This document shows positions 1 to 12,169 of a DNA stretch of 64,000 bases, piece after piece. Position 1 is the stretch's first letter. Each line of letters starts with the position of its first letter. The notes beneath the pieces are model-generated. The model worked only from the letters and a program-made list of their open reading frames with translations. It had not been told where the DNA came from and ran no database searches. This DNA comes from Gallionellaceae bacterium (GTDB lineage: Bacteria; Pseudomonadota; Gammaproteobacteria; Burkholderiales; Gallionellaceae), in assembly GCA_030823955.1 (NCBI GenBank), contig JAVBYO010000007.1:1-64000 (forward strand), given 5' to 3'. The position numbers were made by a program, and so were the translations under genes.

Positions 1-104
1 GCGACAGGCTCCGGGGTGGTGGCGCAGCCGCTCACCAGCACCAGTGCGACGAAGGTCGAAAAGCACTTGATTGCGACTGAAGCGTTGCTGGGCGTATGCG
101 GCAC
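1..104 (-). CDS. N-terminus of a putative lipoprotein (truncated by window edge)
   Basis: GTG start on minus strand gives MPHTPSNASVAIKCFSTFVALVLVSGC-ATTPEPV with signal peptide and lipobox VSGC. Confidence 0.5.
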   Translation of the reverse strand, partial: MPHTPSNASVAIKCFSTFVALVLVSGCATTPEPV

Positions 105-241
105 GGCTATCCAGTGGTAGTGTCTCGGTGGCGCGATTCTACTTGAAAACAATGCGGTATATCGTGTGACGAACTGGCATAGACGAGCGATTCCCTTTAC
201 CATTCGCCGCCGTTGATAACCGGATCGGGGAGAATTGAAAC

Positions 242-595
242 ATGGGCATGATCTCGCAACCATTGCTGGTGACCGCGCTGATGCTCATCGTCTCCAATCT
301 GTTCATGACTTTTGCCTGGTACGGGCATCTGAAGAATTTCGCGCAATCGCCTTGGTATGTGGCAGCGTTGCTGAGCTGGGGAATCGCGCTGTTCGAATAT
401 CTGCTGCAAGTCCCGGCCAATCGCATCGGCTACACGACGATGGACCTCGGCCAGTTGAAGATATTGCAGGAGGTCATCACCCTGTCGGTGTTCGTGCCGT
501 TCGCGGTGTTGTACATGGGGCAACCGTTGAAGATGGATTATCTGTACGCGGCGTTATGCATGATGGGCGCGGTGTATTTTATTTTTAGAGCGTAA
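242..595 (+). CDS. DMT-family small membrane protein (DUF486-like)
   Basis: 117 aa hydrophobic protein, NLFMTFAWYGHLK...NRIGY...QLKILQEVITL pattern typical of DUF486. Confidence 0.85.
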   Translation: MGMISQPLLVTALMLIVSNLFMTFAWYGHLKNFAQSPWYVAALLSWGIALFEYLLQVPANRIGYTTMDLGQLKILQEVITLSVFVPFAVLYMGQPLKMDYLYAALCMMGAVYFIFRA

Positions 596-599
596 ACAA

Positions 600-1940
600 A
601 TGAGCAAACCAAAACATATTCACATCCTCGGTATCTGCGGCACATTCATGGGGGGTATCGCGGCCATCGCCAAGCAGGCGGGCTATCGCGTCACCGGTTG
701 CGACGCCAACGTCTATCCGCCGATGAGCACACAACTCGAAGCACAGGGCATCGAACTCATCGAAGGTTTCGGTGTGGAGCAACTCGAATTGAAGCCGGAC
801 GTGTTCGTCATCGGCAACGTGGTATCGCGCGGTAATCCGCTGATGGAAGAGATATTGAACCGCAACCTGGCCTACGCATCCGGCCCGCAATGGCTGGCGG
901 ATACCTTGCTGCGCGACAAGTGGGTGCTGGGTGTGGCGGGTACACACGGCAAGACCACCACTACCTCGATGCTGGCGTGGATACTGGAACATGCGGGACT
1001 GAATCCCGGCTTCCTCATCGGCGGCGTGCCGCAGAATTTCGGCATCTCGGCGCGTATCACCGACTCGGCGTTCTTCGTCATCGAAGCGGACGAATATGAC
1101 ACCGCGTTCTTCGACAAACGTTCCAAATTCGTGCACTACCATCCGCGTACCGCGATCTTGAACAACCTCGAATTCGACCACGCCGACATCTTCCCCGACC
1201 TCGCCGCCATCGAGACGCAGTTCCATCATCTGGTGCGCACTGTGCCGGGCAACGGTTTGGTGGTGAGCAACGGACGCGAGGATTCGTTGGTGCGTGTCAT
1301 TCAGCGCGGCTGCTGGTCGCCGGTGGAGAAGTTCGGCAGCAATGACGGCTGGAACATCGATGACAACGAGCAAGTGACGTTCAACGGCAAAGCGCAGGGC
1401 AAGCTGCAATGGGACTTGATGGGCGAACACAACCGCATGAACGCACTGGCGGCTTTGTCCGCCGCGCGCCATGCCGGGGTGCCCGTGGCGCTGGGATTGG
1501 AAGCCTTGTCCGGATTCAAGAACGTGAAGCGCCGCATGGAAGTGCGCGGCACGGTCAACGGCATCACCGTGTATGACGACTTCGCGCACCACCCCACCGC
1601 CATCGACACCACTGTTGCCGGGCTGCGCCGCAAGGTGGGTAAGGTGCGTATCCTCGCCGTGCTGGAGCCGCGCTCCAACACCATGAAGTTGGGGGTGATG
1701 AAAGATGCGCTGCCCGGCAGCCTGAAAGATGCCGACCTGACTTTCTGTTATGCCGGAAACCTGGGCTGGGATGCGCGCGGCGCACTGGCTCCGCTGGGTG
1801 ACAAGGCGGTGGTGAAAGACGATCTCGGCGAACTCATTGAAGCCATCGCCAGCGTGGCGAAGTCGGGTGACCAGATCCTGGTGATGAGCAACGGCGGCTT
1901 CGGCGGCATACACGAGAAATTGTTGAAGCGTCTTGCCTAG
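600..1940 (+). CDS. mpl: UDP-N-acetylmuramate:L-alanyl-gamma-D-glutamyl-meso-diaminopimelate ligase
   Basis: MKxxHIHILGICGTFMGG N-terminus, GTHGKTTTTSM ATP-binding motif, full-length Mur ligase. Confidence 0.95.
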   Translation: MSKPKHIHILGICGTFMGGIAAIAKQAGYRVTGCDANVYPPMSTQLEAQGIELIEGFGVEQLELKPDVFVIGNVVSRGNPLMEEILNRNLAYASGPQWLADTLLRDKWVLGVAGTHGKTTTTSMLAWILEHAGLNPGFLIGGVPQNFGISARITDSAFFVIEADEYDTAFFDKRSKFVHYHPRTAILNNLEFDHADIFPDLAAIETQFHHLVRTVPGNGLVVSNGREDSLVRVIQRGCWSPVEKFGSNDGWNIDDNEQVTFNGKAQGKLQWDLMGEHNRMNALAALSAARHAGVPVALGLEALSGFKNVKRRMEVRGTVNGITVYDDFAHHPTAIDTTVAGLRRKVGKVRILAVLEPRSNTMKLGVMKDALPGSLKDADLTFCYAGNLGWDARGALAPLGDKAVVKDDLGELIEAIASVAKSGDQILVMSNGGFGGIHEKLLKRLA

Positions 1941-2013
1941 AGCGTAGCCATGTCCGGTTGAGTAGTCGGGGTTGTTCCATAGATGCAATTTAATTTGCTT
2001 AGGGGAGATACAC

Positions 2014-2838
2014 ATGGCAGGTCAACCGGAAATCACCAACATGGCATTGTTCTGCGATTTTGAGAACGTGGCGCTGGGCGTGCGCGACGCCAAATACGCG
2101 CAGTTCGACATCAAGAAAGTGCTGGAACGCCTGTTGCTCAAGGGCAGCATCGTGGTCAAGAAAGCCTATTGCGACTGGGACCGCTACAAGGAATTCAAGG
2201 CCACCATGCACGAGGCCGCCTTCGAGCTGATCGAGATCCCGCATGTGCGACAAAGCGGCAAGAACTCCGCCGACATCCGTATGGTCGTCGATGCCCTCGA
2301 TCTCTGCTACACCAAAGCCCACGTCGATACCTTCGTCATCATCAGCGGCGATTCCGATTTTTCGCCGCTGGTGTCCAAGCTGCGCGAGAACAACAAATAT
2401 GTCATCGGCATCGGCGTGAAAGATTCGACCTCGGACTTGCTGAGTGCCAACTGCGACGAATTCATCTTCTACGACGACCTTGTGCGCGTGCAGGAAGCCA
2501 AGAAGAAACAAGCTGCGAAAAAAGCACCGGCCAAGAAAAAGGCGGAAGCAACCAAGCCTGCGGAAGACAAAGGCGACGAAGACAAGAAACAGGAAGCGAT
2601 GGACTTTTTGGTCGAAACCGTCGAGGGACTCATCTCCGAACGCGGATCCGACGAAAAGCTCTGGGGTTCCATGGTCAAACCCACCATGCAACGCCGCCGC
2701 CCCGGCTTCAATGAAACCTACTACGGCTACCGCTCATTCAAAGAGCTGATCGAGGACGCGCAGAAGCACAAGCTGGTCGTGCTGGTGAAGGATGAGAAGT
2801 CGGGGCAATACACGATTCGGTTGCCTGCGGCGGATTGA
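2014..2838 (+). CDS. NYN-domain protein with Lys/Ala-rich linker and C-terminal OST-HTH/LOTUS-like domain
   Basis: ALFCDFENVALG, SGDSDFSPLV and DLVRVQ motifs (NYN/LabA-like); C-terminal GSMVKPTMQRRRPGFNETYYGYRSFKELIEDA LOTUS-like; start chosen after ggggaga RBS. Confidence 0.85.
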   Translation: MAGQPEITNMALFCDFENVALGVRDAKYAQFDIKKVLERLLLKGSIVVKKAYCDWDRYKEFKATMHEAAFELIEIPHVRQSGKNSADIRMVVDALDLCYTKAHVDTFVIISGDSDFSPLVSKLRENNKYVIGIGVKDSTSDLLSANCDEFIFYDDLVRVQEAKKKQAAKKAPAKKKAEATKPAEDKGDEDKKQEAMDFLVETVEGLISERGSDEKLWGSMVKPTMQRRRPGFNETYYGYRSFKELIEDAQKHKLVVLVKDEKSGQYTIRLPAAD

Positions 2839-2883
2839 CGAAATACAGCAACTAAATTTTTAACGAATTAAGGATTAAAAACG

Positions 2884-3843
2884 ATGTCAGAGCCTTGTCC
2901 TGTATGTCATTCACCACTTAAGGAGAAGCGTCCCTATATCGACGGTCGGGATGGAGCGTACTTCTCTTGCCCACTATGTGGCGAGTTTGTTCTTTCTGAA
3001 AGCCTTATTGCTACACTTCCATATACGCATCAAGAACATAAAGAGGCGGCAGCAAAAATTAGCCATGCACTTAGAACAATGCAACAGACAAATGAAGGAG
3101 CGGAGCTATATACAAATACAGTCCAAGAAATATTGAAAAGACCGCTGCCTCGACCAAAAGAACAAGCCGATTTGCTGATTCGGTGGCTAGCCGAAAACGT
3201 TGAGGGTCCAGGCAAGACGAAATGGATTGAACCTAGTACGCATAGCTCAATAATAGGGGCAAACTCGCCAGAGGGTTTTGCGATGATTGTTCGTCACCTA
3301 TTTGATATCGGATTGGTAACGGGGAATCTCTCTGAGGCTATGGGCGCTCCAGGAAGAGCGCACGCCACGCTGTCATTTGATGGCTGGGACTATTACGAAA
3401 GATTGCTACAAGGTGGTACTGGATACCGAAAGGCATTCATGGCAATGAAGTTCGGTGATGCTGTCTTAGATCAAGTTCTGGAAAATATTTTTAAGCCAAG
3501 TGCGAAACAAGCGGGCTTTGACCTGTATCGACTTGATGATCAGCCAAGGGCGGGGCTTATTGATGATCGTTTGCGAGTTGAAATTCAAGCATCAGACTTT
3601 TTAATTGCAGACTTAACTCATGACAATCTTGGTGCATATTGGGAGGCCGGATATGCAGAAGGACTAGGTAAACCCGTCATCTATACGTGTGAAAAGCATA
3701 AATTTGAAGAGCAAAAAACACACTTCGATACAAACCACCACCTGACGATAATCTGGAATAAAGATTCTCCTGAGGAGGCTGGTGAAAGATTGAAGGCAAC
3801 TATCCGAGCAACGCTTCCGCAATTCGCTAAGCAGGAAGATTAA
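2884..3843 (+). CDS. Zn-ribbon protein with C-terminal nucleoside 2-deoxyribosyltransferase/TIR-like domain
   Basis: CPVC...CPLCG N-terminal zinc ribbon; C-terminal KAFMAMKF...IDDRLRVEIQASDFLIADLTHDNLGAYWEAGYAEGLGKPVIYTC...HFDTNHHLTIIW. Confidence 0.7.
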   Translation: MSEPCPVCHSPLKEKRPYIDGRDGAYFSCPLCGEFVLSESLIATLPYTHQEHKEAAAKISHALRTMQQTNEGAELYTNTVQEILKRPLPRPKEQADLLIRWLAENVEGPGKTKWIEPSTHSSIIGANSPEGFAMIVRHLFDIGLVTGNLSEAMGAPGRAHATLSFDGWDYYERLLQGGTGYRKAFMAMKFGDAVLDQVLENIFKPSAKQAGFDLYRLDDQPRAGLIDDRLRVEIQASDFLIADLTHDNLGAYWEAGYAEGLGKPVIYTCEKHKFEEQKTHFDTNHHLTIIWNKDSPEEAGERLKATIRATLPQFAKQED

Positions 3844-3858
3844 TCAGTCTTCCTCAGA

Positions 3859-3867
3859 TGCTATAAT
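3859..3867 (+). promoter_or_regulatory. Extended -10 promoter element for argS
   Basis: TGcTATAAT located 28 nt upstream of the argS start. Confidence 0.5.
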
Positions 3868-3894
3868 CCGCGCCTCTTTTGAAGGCGTAAAGCA

Positions 3895-5571
3895 ATGTCC
3901 GCAGTCCTGAATTTCAAATCCCATTTATCTGATCTGTTCGCGCAGGCTTTGCGCGAGGTTGCGCCTGACCATGAAGGTGCGACCGTCCTCATCGAACGTC
4001 CCAAACAAGCCTCGCATGGCGATTACGCCTGTAATCTGGCGATGCAACTGGCCAAGCCCCTGCGCAAATCACCACGTGACATCGCCAATGCACTGATTGC
4101 GGCGCTGCCGAAATCCGAAGTGATCGAGAAAGTCGAGATCGCGGGGGCGGGTTTCATCAACGTGTTCATCACCACCGCTGCCAAGCAGGATGTGGTGCAT
4201 GGCGTGTTGCAGGCGGGCGCAGGTTACGGTCATGTGCATGTCGGGCAAGGGCGCAAGGTGGGGGTGGAGTTCGTCTCCGCCAACCCGACCGGGCCATTGC
4301 ATGTCGGCCACGGTCGCGGTGCGGCGGTGGGAGATTGTTTGTGCAATGTGTTGCACGCGGCGGGCTGGAACGTGACGCGCGAGTTTTACTACAACGATGC
4401 GGGTGCGCAGATCGACAACCTCACGCTGTCGGTGCAGTTGCGCTGCAAAGGCGTCACGCCGGACGATGCGTCCTGGCCGGAGTCCGGCTATCGCGGCGAT
4501 TACATCATGGATGTGGCGCGCAGCTACATGGCGAAAGAAACCGTGGAAGCGGACGATCAACATACGACGGGCAAAGGTGATGTGAACGACGCCGAAGCCA
4601 TCCGCCATTTCGCCGTGGCCTATCTGCGCCGCGAGCAGGACTTGGATTTGCGCGCGTTTCAGGTGGAGTTCGATGTGTTCTCGCTGGAGTCCGCGCTGTA
4701 CACCGAGGGCAAGGTGGAAGCGACAGTGCAGAAGCTCATCGCCAGCGGCCACACTTACGAGCAGGAAGGCGCGCTGTGGTTGCGCACCACCGATTTCGGC
4801 GATGACAAAGACCGCGTGATGCGCAAGAGCGACGGCGGCTACACCTATTTCGTGCCGGACGTGGCTTACCATCTGGAAAAATGGAAGCGCGGTTTTGTGC
4901 GTGTCATCAACGAGCAGGGTTCCGATCACCACAGCACCATTACCCGTGTGCGCGCCGGTTTGCAGGCGCTGGATGCGGGCATCCCCAAAGGCTGGCCGGA
5001 CTATGTGCTGCACCAGATGGTGACGGTGTTGAAGAACGGTGAAGAGGTGAAGATCTCCAAGCGCGCGGGCAGCTATGTCACGCTGCGCGATCTGATCGAC
5101 GAAGTAGGTTGCGACGCGACGCGTTATTTCCTCGCCGCGCGCCATCCCGATTCGCAACTAGTGTTCGATATCGATTTGGCAAAATCGCAGAGCAACGATA
5201 ATCCAGTGTATTACATCCAGTACGCCCACGCCCGTATCAGTACGGTACTGGCGCAATGGGGTGGGGAGCGGAACTCTTTGCTGGTTGCCGATGTCAGTGT
5301 GCTGGATAGCGAATACGAGACTGCGCTGTTGCAGCGCATGATCGATTATCCGCAGGTGATCGAAGCGGCGGCACAAGAGCTTGCGCCGCATCTGGTTGCT
5401 TTCTATCTCAAAGAATTGGCAGCAGATTTTCACAGCTACTATAATGCCTCGCGCTTTCTGGTCGAGGACGAGAAACTCAAGCTGGCACGGCTGGCATTGA
5501 TCGCCGCCGTGGCGCAGACGATCAAGAATGGTCTGGCGCTGCTCGGTGTGAGTGCGCCGGAGAAGATGTAG
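3895..5571 (+). CDS. argS: Arginyl-tRNA synthetase
   Basis: [16 protein letters not shown] signature, KMSKR-like [14 protein letters not shown], 558 aa. Confidence 0.96.
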   Translation: MSAVLNFKSHLSDLFAQALREVAPDHEGATVLIERPKQASHGDYACNLAMQLAKPLRKSPRDIANALIAALPKSEVIEKVEIAGAGFINVFITTAAKQDVVHGVLQAGAGYGHVHVGQGRKVGVEFVSANPTGPLHVGHGRGAAVGDCLCNVLHAAGWNVTREFYYNDAGAQIDNLTLSVQLRCKGVTPDDASWPESGYRGDYIMDVARSYMAKETVEADDQHTTGKGDVNDAEAIRHFAVAYLRREQDLDLRAFQVEFDVFSLESALYTEGKVEATVQKLIASGHTYEQEGALWLRTTDFGDDKDRVMRKSDGGYTYFVPDVAYHLEKWKRGFVRVINEQGSDHHSTITRVRAGLQALDAGIPKGWPDYVLHQMVTVLKNGEEVKISKRAGSYVTLRDLIDEVGCDATRYFLAARHPDSQLVFDIDLAKSQSNDNPVYYIQYAHARISTVLAQWGGERNSLLVADVSVLDSEYETALLQRMIDYPQVIEAAAQELAPHLVAFYLKELAADFHSYYNASRFLVEDEKLKLARLALIAAVAQTIKNGLALLGVSAPEKM

Positions 5572-5618
5572 GCGTTACAGGTTTGGGCTGTAGGCGCGTT
5601 TAACTTGAAGGATGGTCA

Positions 5619-6236
5619 ATGAGCAAGAGCACTAAAGGCGGTGGAGGTTCGGGCAAGGGCGGTTCATTGTTCGCCGGCATCGTGCTGGGCATGGTGCTTG
5701 GTCTGATGGTGGCGGGTGCGGTGGCGTGGTACATCACCGCCAAGAATCCCGCCTCGTTCGCGGATAAAGGGGTGCCAGAGGCGGGCAAGCCGGAGGTGAA
5801 GGGCGAACCGCTGCCGGCGCAGGCCAAATCCGTATCGGCCAGTGCGCCGGTGGCGGCTTCCGGGGTGAGAGAACAACCCAAACAGCATTTCGAGTTTTAC
5901 AAAGTGTTGACCGATAACAGGGCGGACGGCGGTGTGCCGCGCAGCGCGGAGAAGGCGCCTGTTGCGGCCAAAGAACCGGCCAAGGCAGCCGTGAGCAAAG
6001 AGACGTTCTATGTGCAGGCGGGATCGTTCAGCAATGTGAGCGATGCCGAAAAGTTGAAAGCGAAGCTGGCATTGCTGGGGCTGGAGGCGAGTCTGCGTTC
6101 GGTTGAACTGCCCGACAAGGGTACGTATCACCGTGTGCGTCTGGGGCCGTTCAAAGGCGGCGACGAGCTGGACAAGGCGATGGCATTGTTGAAACAGAAT
6201 GGTGTGGCGAATGCCACGCCGATGAAGGCACAATAA
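5619..6236 (+). CDS. SPOR-domain membrane protein
   Basis: N-terminal TM, C-terminal FYVQAGSFSNVSDAEKLKAKLALLGLEA...YHRVRLGPF SPOR domain. Confidence 0.9.
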   Translation: MSKSTKGGGGSGKGGSLFAGIVLGMVLGLMVAGAVAWYITAKNPASFADKGVPEAGKPEVKGEPLPAQAKSVSASAPVAASGVREQPKQHFEFYKVLTDNRADGGVPRSAEKAPVAAKEPAKAAVSKETFYVQAGSFSNVSDAEKLKAKLALLGLEASLRSVELPDKGTYHRVRLGPFKGGDELDKAMALLKQNGVANATPMKAQ

Positions 6237-6252
6237 ACCCCAAGGAGATGAT

Positions 6253-6876
6253 ATGAAACTCTTGCAACGATTGTTCGCAGTGGCACTGTTGGTGTTGTCC
6301 GCGCAGGCTTTGGCCGAGGCGCAACTGGGACGTGACTACAAGGAACTCAGTCCCGGACAGCCCACGCGCAGCGGGGACAAGATCGAAGTGCTGGAATTCT
6401 TCTTCTACGGCTGTTCACATTGTTACCATCTGCATCCGCAGTTGAGCGCATGGGAGAAGAAGATGCCCAAAGATGTCGATCTGCAATATGTGCCGGTCAT
6501 CTTCCGCGATTCTTGGGAGCCAATGGCGCGAACGTTCTACGCGATGGAAGCGCTGGGTCAGCCGTTGCGTCTGCACGACGAGCTGTTCAGCGCCTGGAAC
6601 GTGAGCAACATCGTGCTGGATAAAGAAGCGGATATTCTGGACTTCGTCGCGCAGCGCGGTATCGATCGCGCCAAGTTCTCGGCAGCCTACAATTCGTTCG
6701 CCTTGAGCAGCAAGATCAACCGTAGCAAGCAGATGCTGCAGGATTATGGCATCCGTGGCACTCCCACACTGGTGGTGGGCGGCAAATATGTCATCACTGG
6801 TCTGACGCCTGAAGTCACCATCCAGGTGCTGAACGATGTGATCGCCAAAGTGCGCAAGGAACGCAGCAAGCACTGA
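6253..6876 (+). CDS. dsbA: Thiol:disulfide interchange protein, DsbA family
   Basis: Signal peptide, FFFYGCSHCYHLHP active site, cis-Pro motif GTPTLVV. Confidence 0.88.
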   Translation: MKLLQRLFAVALLVLSAQALAEAQLGRDYKELSPGQPTRSGDKIEVLEFFFYGCSHCYHLHPQLSAWEKKMPKDVDLQYVPVIFRDSWEPMARTFYAMEALGQPLRLHDELFSAWNVSNIVLDKEADILDFVAQRGIDRAKFSAAYNSFALSSKINRSKQMLQDYGIRGTPTLVVGGKYVITGLTPEVTIQVLNDVIAKVRKERSKH

Positions 6877-7727
6877 TGAAGGTCGTCATCACTGGCGCGT
6901 CGAGTGGCCTCGGTCTGGCCCTCGCGCGCCATTATCTTGAGCGCGGCGCAACCGTCGCCGCCTGTGCCCGCCGCTCCGAATTGCTGCAAAGCCTGGCGGC
7001 GGAATTTCCCGGAAAAGTTTTTTGTTACGCGCTGGATGTGCGCGATATCGCCGCCCTCCAACATGCGGCGGAAGATTTCATGGCGCGCGTCGGTGTACCG
7101 GACATCGTTATCGCCAACGCGGGCGTGAGCCGCGGTACGCTCACCGAATATGCCGAAGACCTCGACGCCTTTCAGCAAGTGATAGACATCAATGTGCTGG
7201 GTATGGTGAAGACCTTCCAACCGTTTCTGGCAGCGATGCGTGCGGCAGCCCTCACCCCCAGCCCCTCTGATGAAACTATTAGCCATTCGACTAAGCCCGC
7301 AAGCGGGCAAGTCGCTGGTTATCCCAGAGGGCGAGGGGGGCACTTCACGCTGGTGGGCATCGCCAGCGTGGCGGGCTTTCGCGGCCTGCCCGGTTCGGGC
7401 GCTTACTCCGCTTCCAAGGCGGCCGCGATCTCGTATCTCGAATCGTTGCGTGTGGAGTTGCATGGCAGCGGGGTGAACGTGGTGACGCTGTGCCCCGGCT
7501 ACATCAAGACGCCGATGACCGATGTGAACACCTATCCGATGCCGTTCATTCTGGAAGCCGATGAAGCCGCACGCCGCATGGCGCGTGTCATCGAATCCGG
7601 CAAGTCGTTCGCCGTGGTGCCTTGGCAGATGGGAATGGTGGGATGGTTGCTGAAGTGCTTGCCGAACTGGCTGTATGACTTTGCCTTCAGCAAAGCGCCG
7701 CATAAATCGAGAAAAACCAGTATCTAA
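6876..7727 (+). CDS. SDR-family oxidoreductase carrying an in-frame repeat-derived insertion
   Basis: TGASSGLG, NAGVSRG, YSASK SDR motifs; ATGA overlap with dsbA; extra ~31 aa before the catalytic Ser strand. Confidence 0.9.
   Translation: MKVVITGASSGLGLALARHYLERGATVAACARRSELLQSLAAEFPGKVFCYALDVRDIAALQHAAEDFMARVGVPDIVIANAGVSRGTLTEYAEDLDAFQQVIDINVLGMVKTFQPFLAAMRAAALTPSPSDETISHSTKPASGQVAGYPRGRGGHFTLVGIASVAGFRGLPGSGAYSASKAAAISYLESLRVELHGSGVNVVTLCPGYIKTPMTDVNTYPMPFILEADEAARRMARVIESGKSFAVVPWQMGMVGWLLKCLPNWLYDFAFSKAPHKSRKTSI
7250..7341. repeat. Palindromic repeat element inserted in frame in the SDR gene
   Basis: ccctcacccccagcccctctg...cccgcaagcggg...cagagggcgagggg imperfect nested inverted repeat; related copy at 56892. 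Confidence 0.7.
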
Positions 7728-7747
7728 GACCGTGCGGAACAAGTCCT

Positions 7748-7809
7748 CCGTTCGTGGTGAGCTTGTCGAACCATGAATGAATGTGCTTCGACAGACTCAG
7801 GACGAACGG
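7748..7809. repeat. Intergenic imperfect palindromic repeat of the GTTCGACAGNCTCAnnACGAACGG type
   Basis: ccgttcgtggtgagcttgtcgaacc / gcttcgacagactcaggacgaacgg arms flanking a short spacer, between convergent genes. Confidence 0.75.
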
Positions 7810-7814
7810 TTGCC

Positions 7815-9266
<1,452 letters not shown>

Positions 9267-9275
9267 GTGATTTCC

Positions 9276-10730
9276 TTACAGCCCTTGTGGCGCGCGGCTG
9301 TGCCAGTCGGTCGCCAGTTGATATTGGTGCGCCACGTTCAGCATGCGCGCTTCGTCGAAATAATTGCCGATGATCTGCAAGCCTACCGGCATATCGTTGT
9401 CGCCGAAACCGCAGGGGATGGACATGCCGGGCAGTCCCGCCAGGTTCACCGCGATGGTGTAGATGTCGGACAGATACATCTGCACCGGATCGTCGCCTTT
9501 TTCGCCGAGCTTGAATGCGGTGGAAGGCGAGGTCGGTCCCATGATGACATCGCACTGTTTATAGGCTTCGGTGAAGTCCTGCGCGATGAGGCGGCGGATC
9601 TTCTGCGCCTGCAAATAATAGGCGTCGTAATAACCGTGGCTCAACACATAGGTGCCGATCATGATGCGGCGTTTCACTTCCGCACCGAAGCCCTGCGCGC
9701 GGCTCTTCTCGTACATGTCGGCGAGGTCGCTGTACTCGGGGGCGCGGTAGCCGTAGCGCACGCCGTCGAAGCGCGACAGGTTACTCGACGCTTCGGCTGG
9801 GGCCAGCACGTAATACACCGGCACGGACAGCTTGGAATTGGGCAGGCTGATGTCGACGATGGTCGCGCCGAGTTTCTTGTATTCGGCGATGGCGGCTTCG
9901 ACCGCTTTGGCCACATCCGCGCCCATGCCGGCGGCGAAAAACTCTTTCGGCAGGCCGATACGCAAGCCGTTCAGCGGCTTGCTCAAGTCGCGCGCGTAGT
10001 CTTCCTTTTCGCGTTGCAGCGAAGTGGAGTCGCGTTCGTCGAACCCGGCCATCACGTTCATCATCAGCGCCAGGTCTTCCGCGCTGCGCCCCATCGGCCC
10101 AGCCTGATCGAGGCTGGAGGCGAAGGCGATCATGCCGTAGCGCGACACCACGCCGTAGGTCGGCTTCAAACCGGAGATGCCGCATAACGCGGCGGGTTGG
10201 CGGATGGAGCCGCCGGTGTCGGTGCCGGTAGCGGCTGCACACAGGCGTGCCGCCACCGCAGCAGCGGTGCCGCCGGAAGAGCCGCCGGGTACACGCGTCG
10301 TATCCCACGGATTTTTTACCGTGCCGTAGTAAGAAGTTTCGTTCGACGAGCCCATGGCGAACTCGTCCATGTTGGTCTTGCCCAGATTGACCGCTCCGGC
10401 GCTGTTGAATTGCGAGATGACGTGAGCATCGTAGGGTGAGGCGAAATTGTGCAGCATCTTCGAGCCGCAGGTGGTGAGCCAGCCCTGGGCGCAGAAGATG
10501 TCTTTCTGCGCGAACGGGATGCCGGTGAGTGCTTCGGCTTTGCCTGCGGCGATGCGGGCATCGGCGGCGCGCGCCTGCGCCAGCGACATCTCCGGATTCA
10601 GCGTGATGTAGGCGTTGAGTTGCGGGTTGAGCCGAGTGATGCGGTCAAGATAACTTTGGGTCAGTTCGACGCTGGATATTCTTTTGGCGCGCAGGGCGTC
10701 GCCGAGTTGTTTGAGGCTGGATTCGAACAT
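9276..10730 (-). CDS. gatA: Aspartyl/glutamyl-tRNA(Asn/Gln) amidotransferase subunit A
   Basis: Amidase signature [45 protein letters not shown]. Confidence 0.96.
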   Translation of the reverse strand: MFESSLKQLGDALRAKRISSVELTQSYLDRITRLNPQLNAYITLNPEMSLAQARAADARIAAGKAEALTGIPFAQKDIFCAQGWLTTCGSKMLHNFASPYDAHVISQFNSAGAVNLGKTNMDEFAMGSSNETSYYGTVKNPWDTTRVPGGSSGGTAAAVAARLCAAATGTDTGGSIRQPAALCGISGLKPTYGVVSRYGMIAFASSLDQAGPMGRSAEDLALMMNVMAGFDERDSTSLQREKEDYARDLSKPLNGLRIGLPKEFFAAGMGADVAKAVEAAIAEYKKLGATIVDISLPNSKLSVPVYYVLAPAEASSNLSRFDGVRYGYRAPEYSDLADMYEKSRAQGFGAEVKRRIMIGTYVLSHGYYDAYYLQAQKIRRLIAQDFTEAYKQCDVIMGPTSPSTAFKLGEKGDDPVQMYLSDIYTIAVNLAGLPGMSIPCGFGDNDMPVGLQIIGNYFDEARMLNVAHQYQLATDWHSRAPQGL

Positions 10731-10736
10731 GGCGGT

Positions 10737-11024
10737 TTACTCTATGACCTGCGGAACCAGATACAATCCGCCTTCGGTTTGTGGCGCGATGGCCTGAAAT
10801 GCCGCGCGCTGGTCTGTTGCAGTCACTTTGTCTTCGCGCAGGCGCTGGGCCAGATCTTGGCTGTGTGACATCGGTTCGATACCACGGGTATCGACGGCCT
10901 GCATCTCGGCGATCAGCCCGAAGATGTTCGAAAGCTGGGCTTGGGCGGCTTGCATCTCCTGCTCGGTCATCGCCAGGCGGGCGAGGCGGGCGACTTTTTC
11001 TACATCGGCTAGGCTCAAAGACAT
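10737..11024 (-). CDS. gatC: Aspartyl/glutamyl-tRNA(Asn/Gln) amidotransferase subunit C
   Basis: MSLSLADVEKVARLARLAMTEQE, 95 aa, operon with gatAB. Confidence 0.94.
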   Translation of the reverse strand: MSLSLADVEKVARLARLAMTEQEMQAAQAQLSNIFGLIAEMQAVDTRGIEPMSHSQDLAQRLREDKVTATDQRAAFQAIAPQTEGGLYLVPQVIE

Positions 11025-11101
11025 GGTGTGTAACGCTTTATCAAAACGAGCTTAATAGGTTATCATAAACACCTTTAGAGGCGCACCCCTTCTACACTTG
11101 A

Positions 11102-12154
<1,053 letters not shown>

Positions 12155-12169
12155 TCAGTAGTTCCCCCT

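Noticed and set aside
585-2015. 476-aa minus-strand ORF opposite mpl
   Set aside because: Antisense shadow ORF; His/Arg/Gln-rich translation with no recognisable motifs while mpl on + is unambiguous
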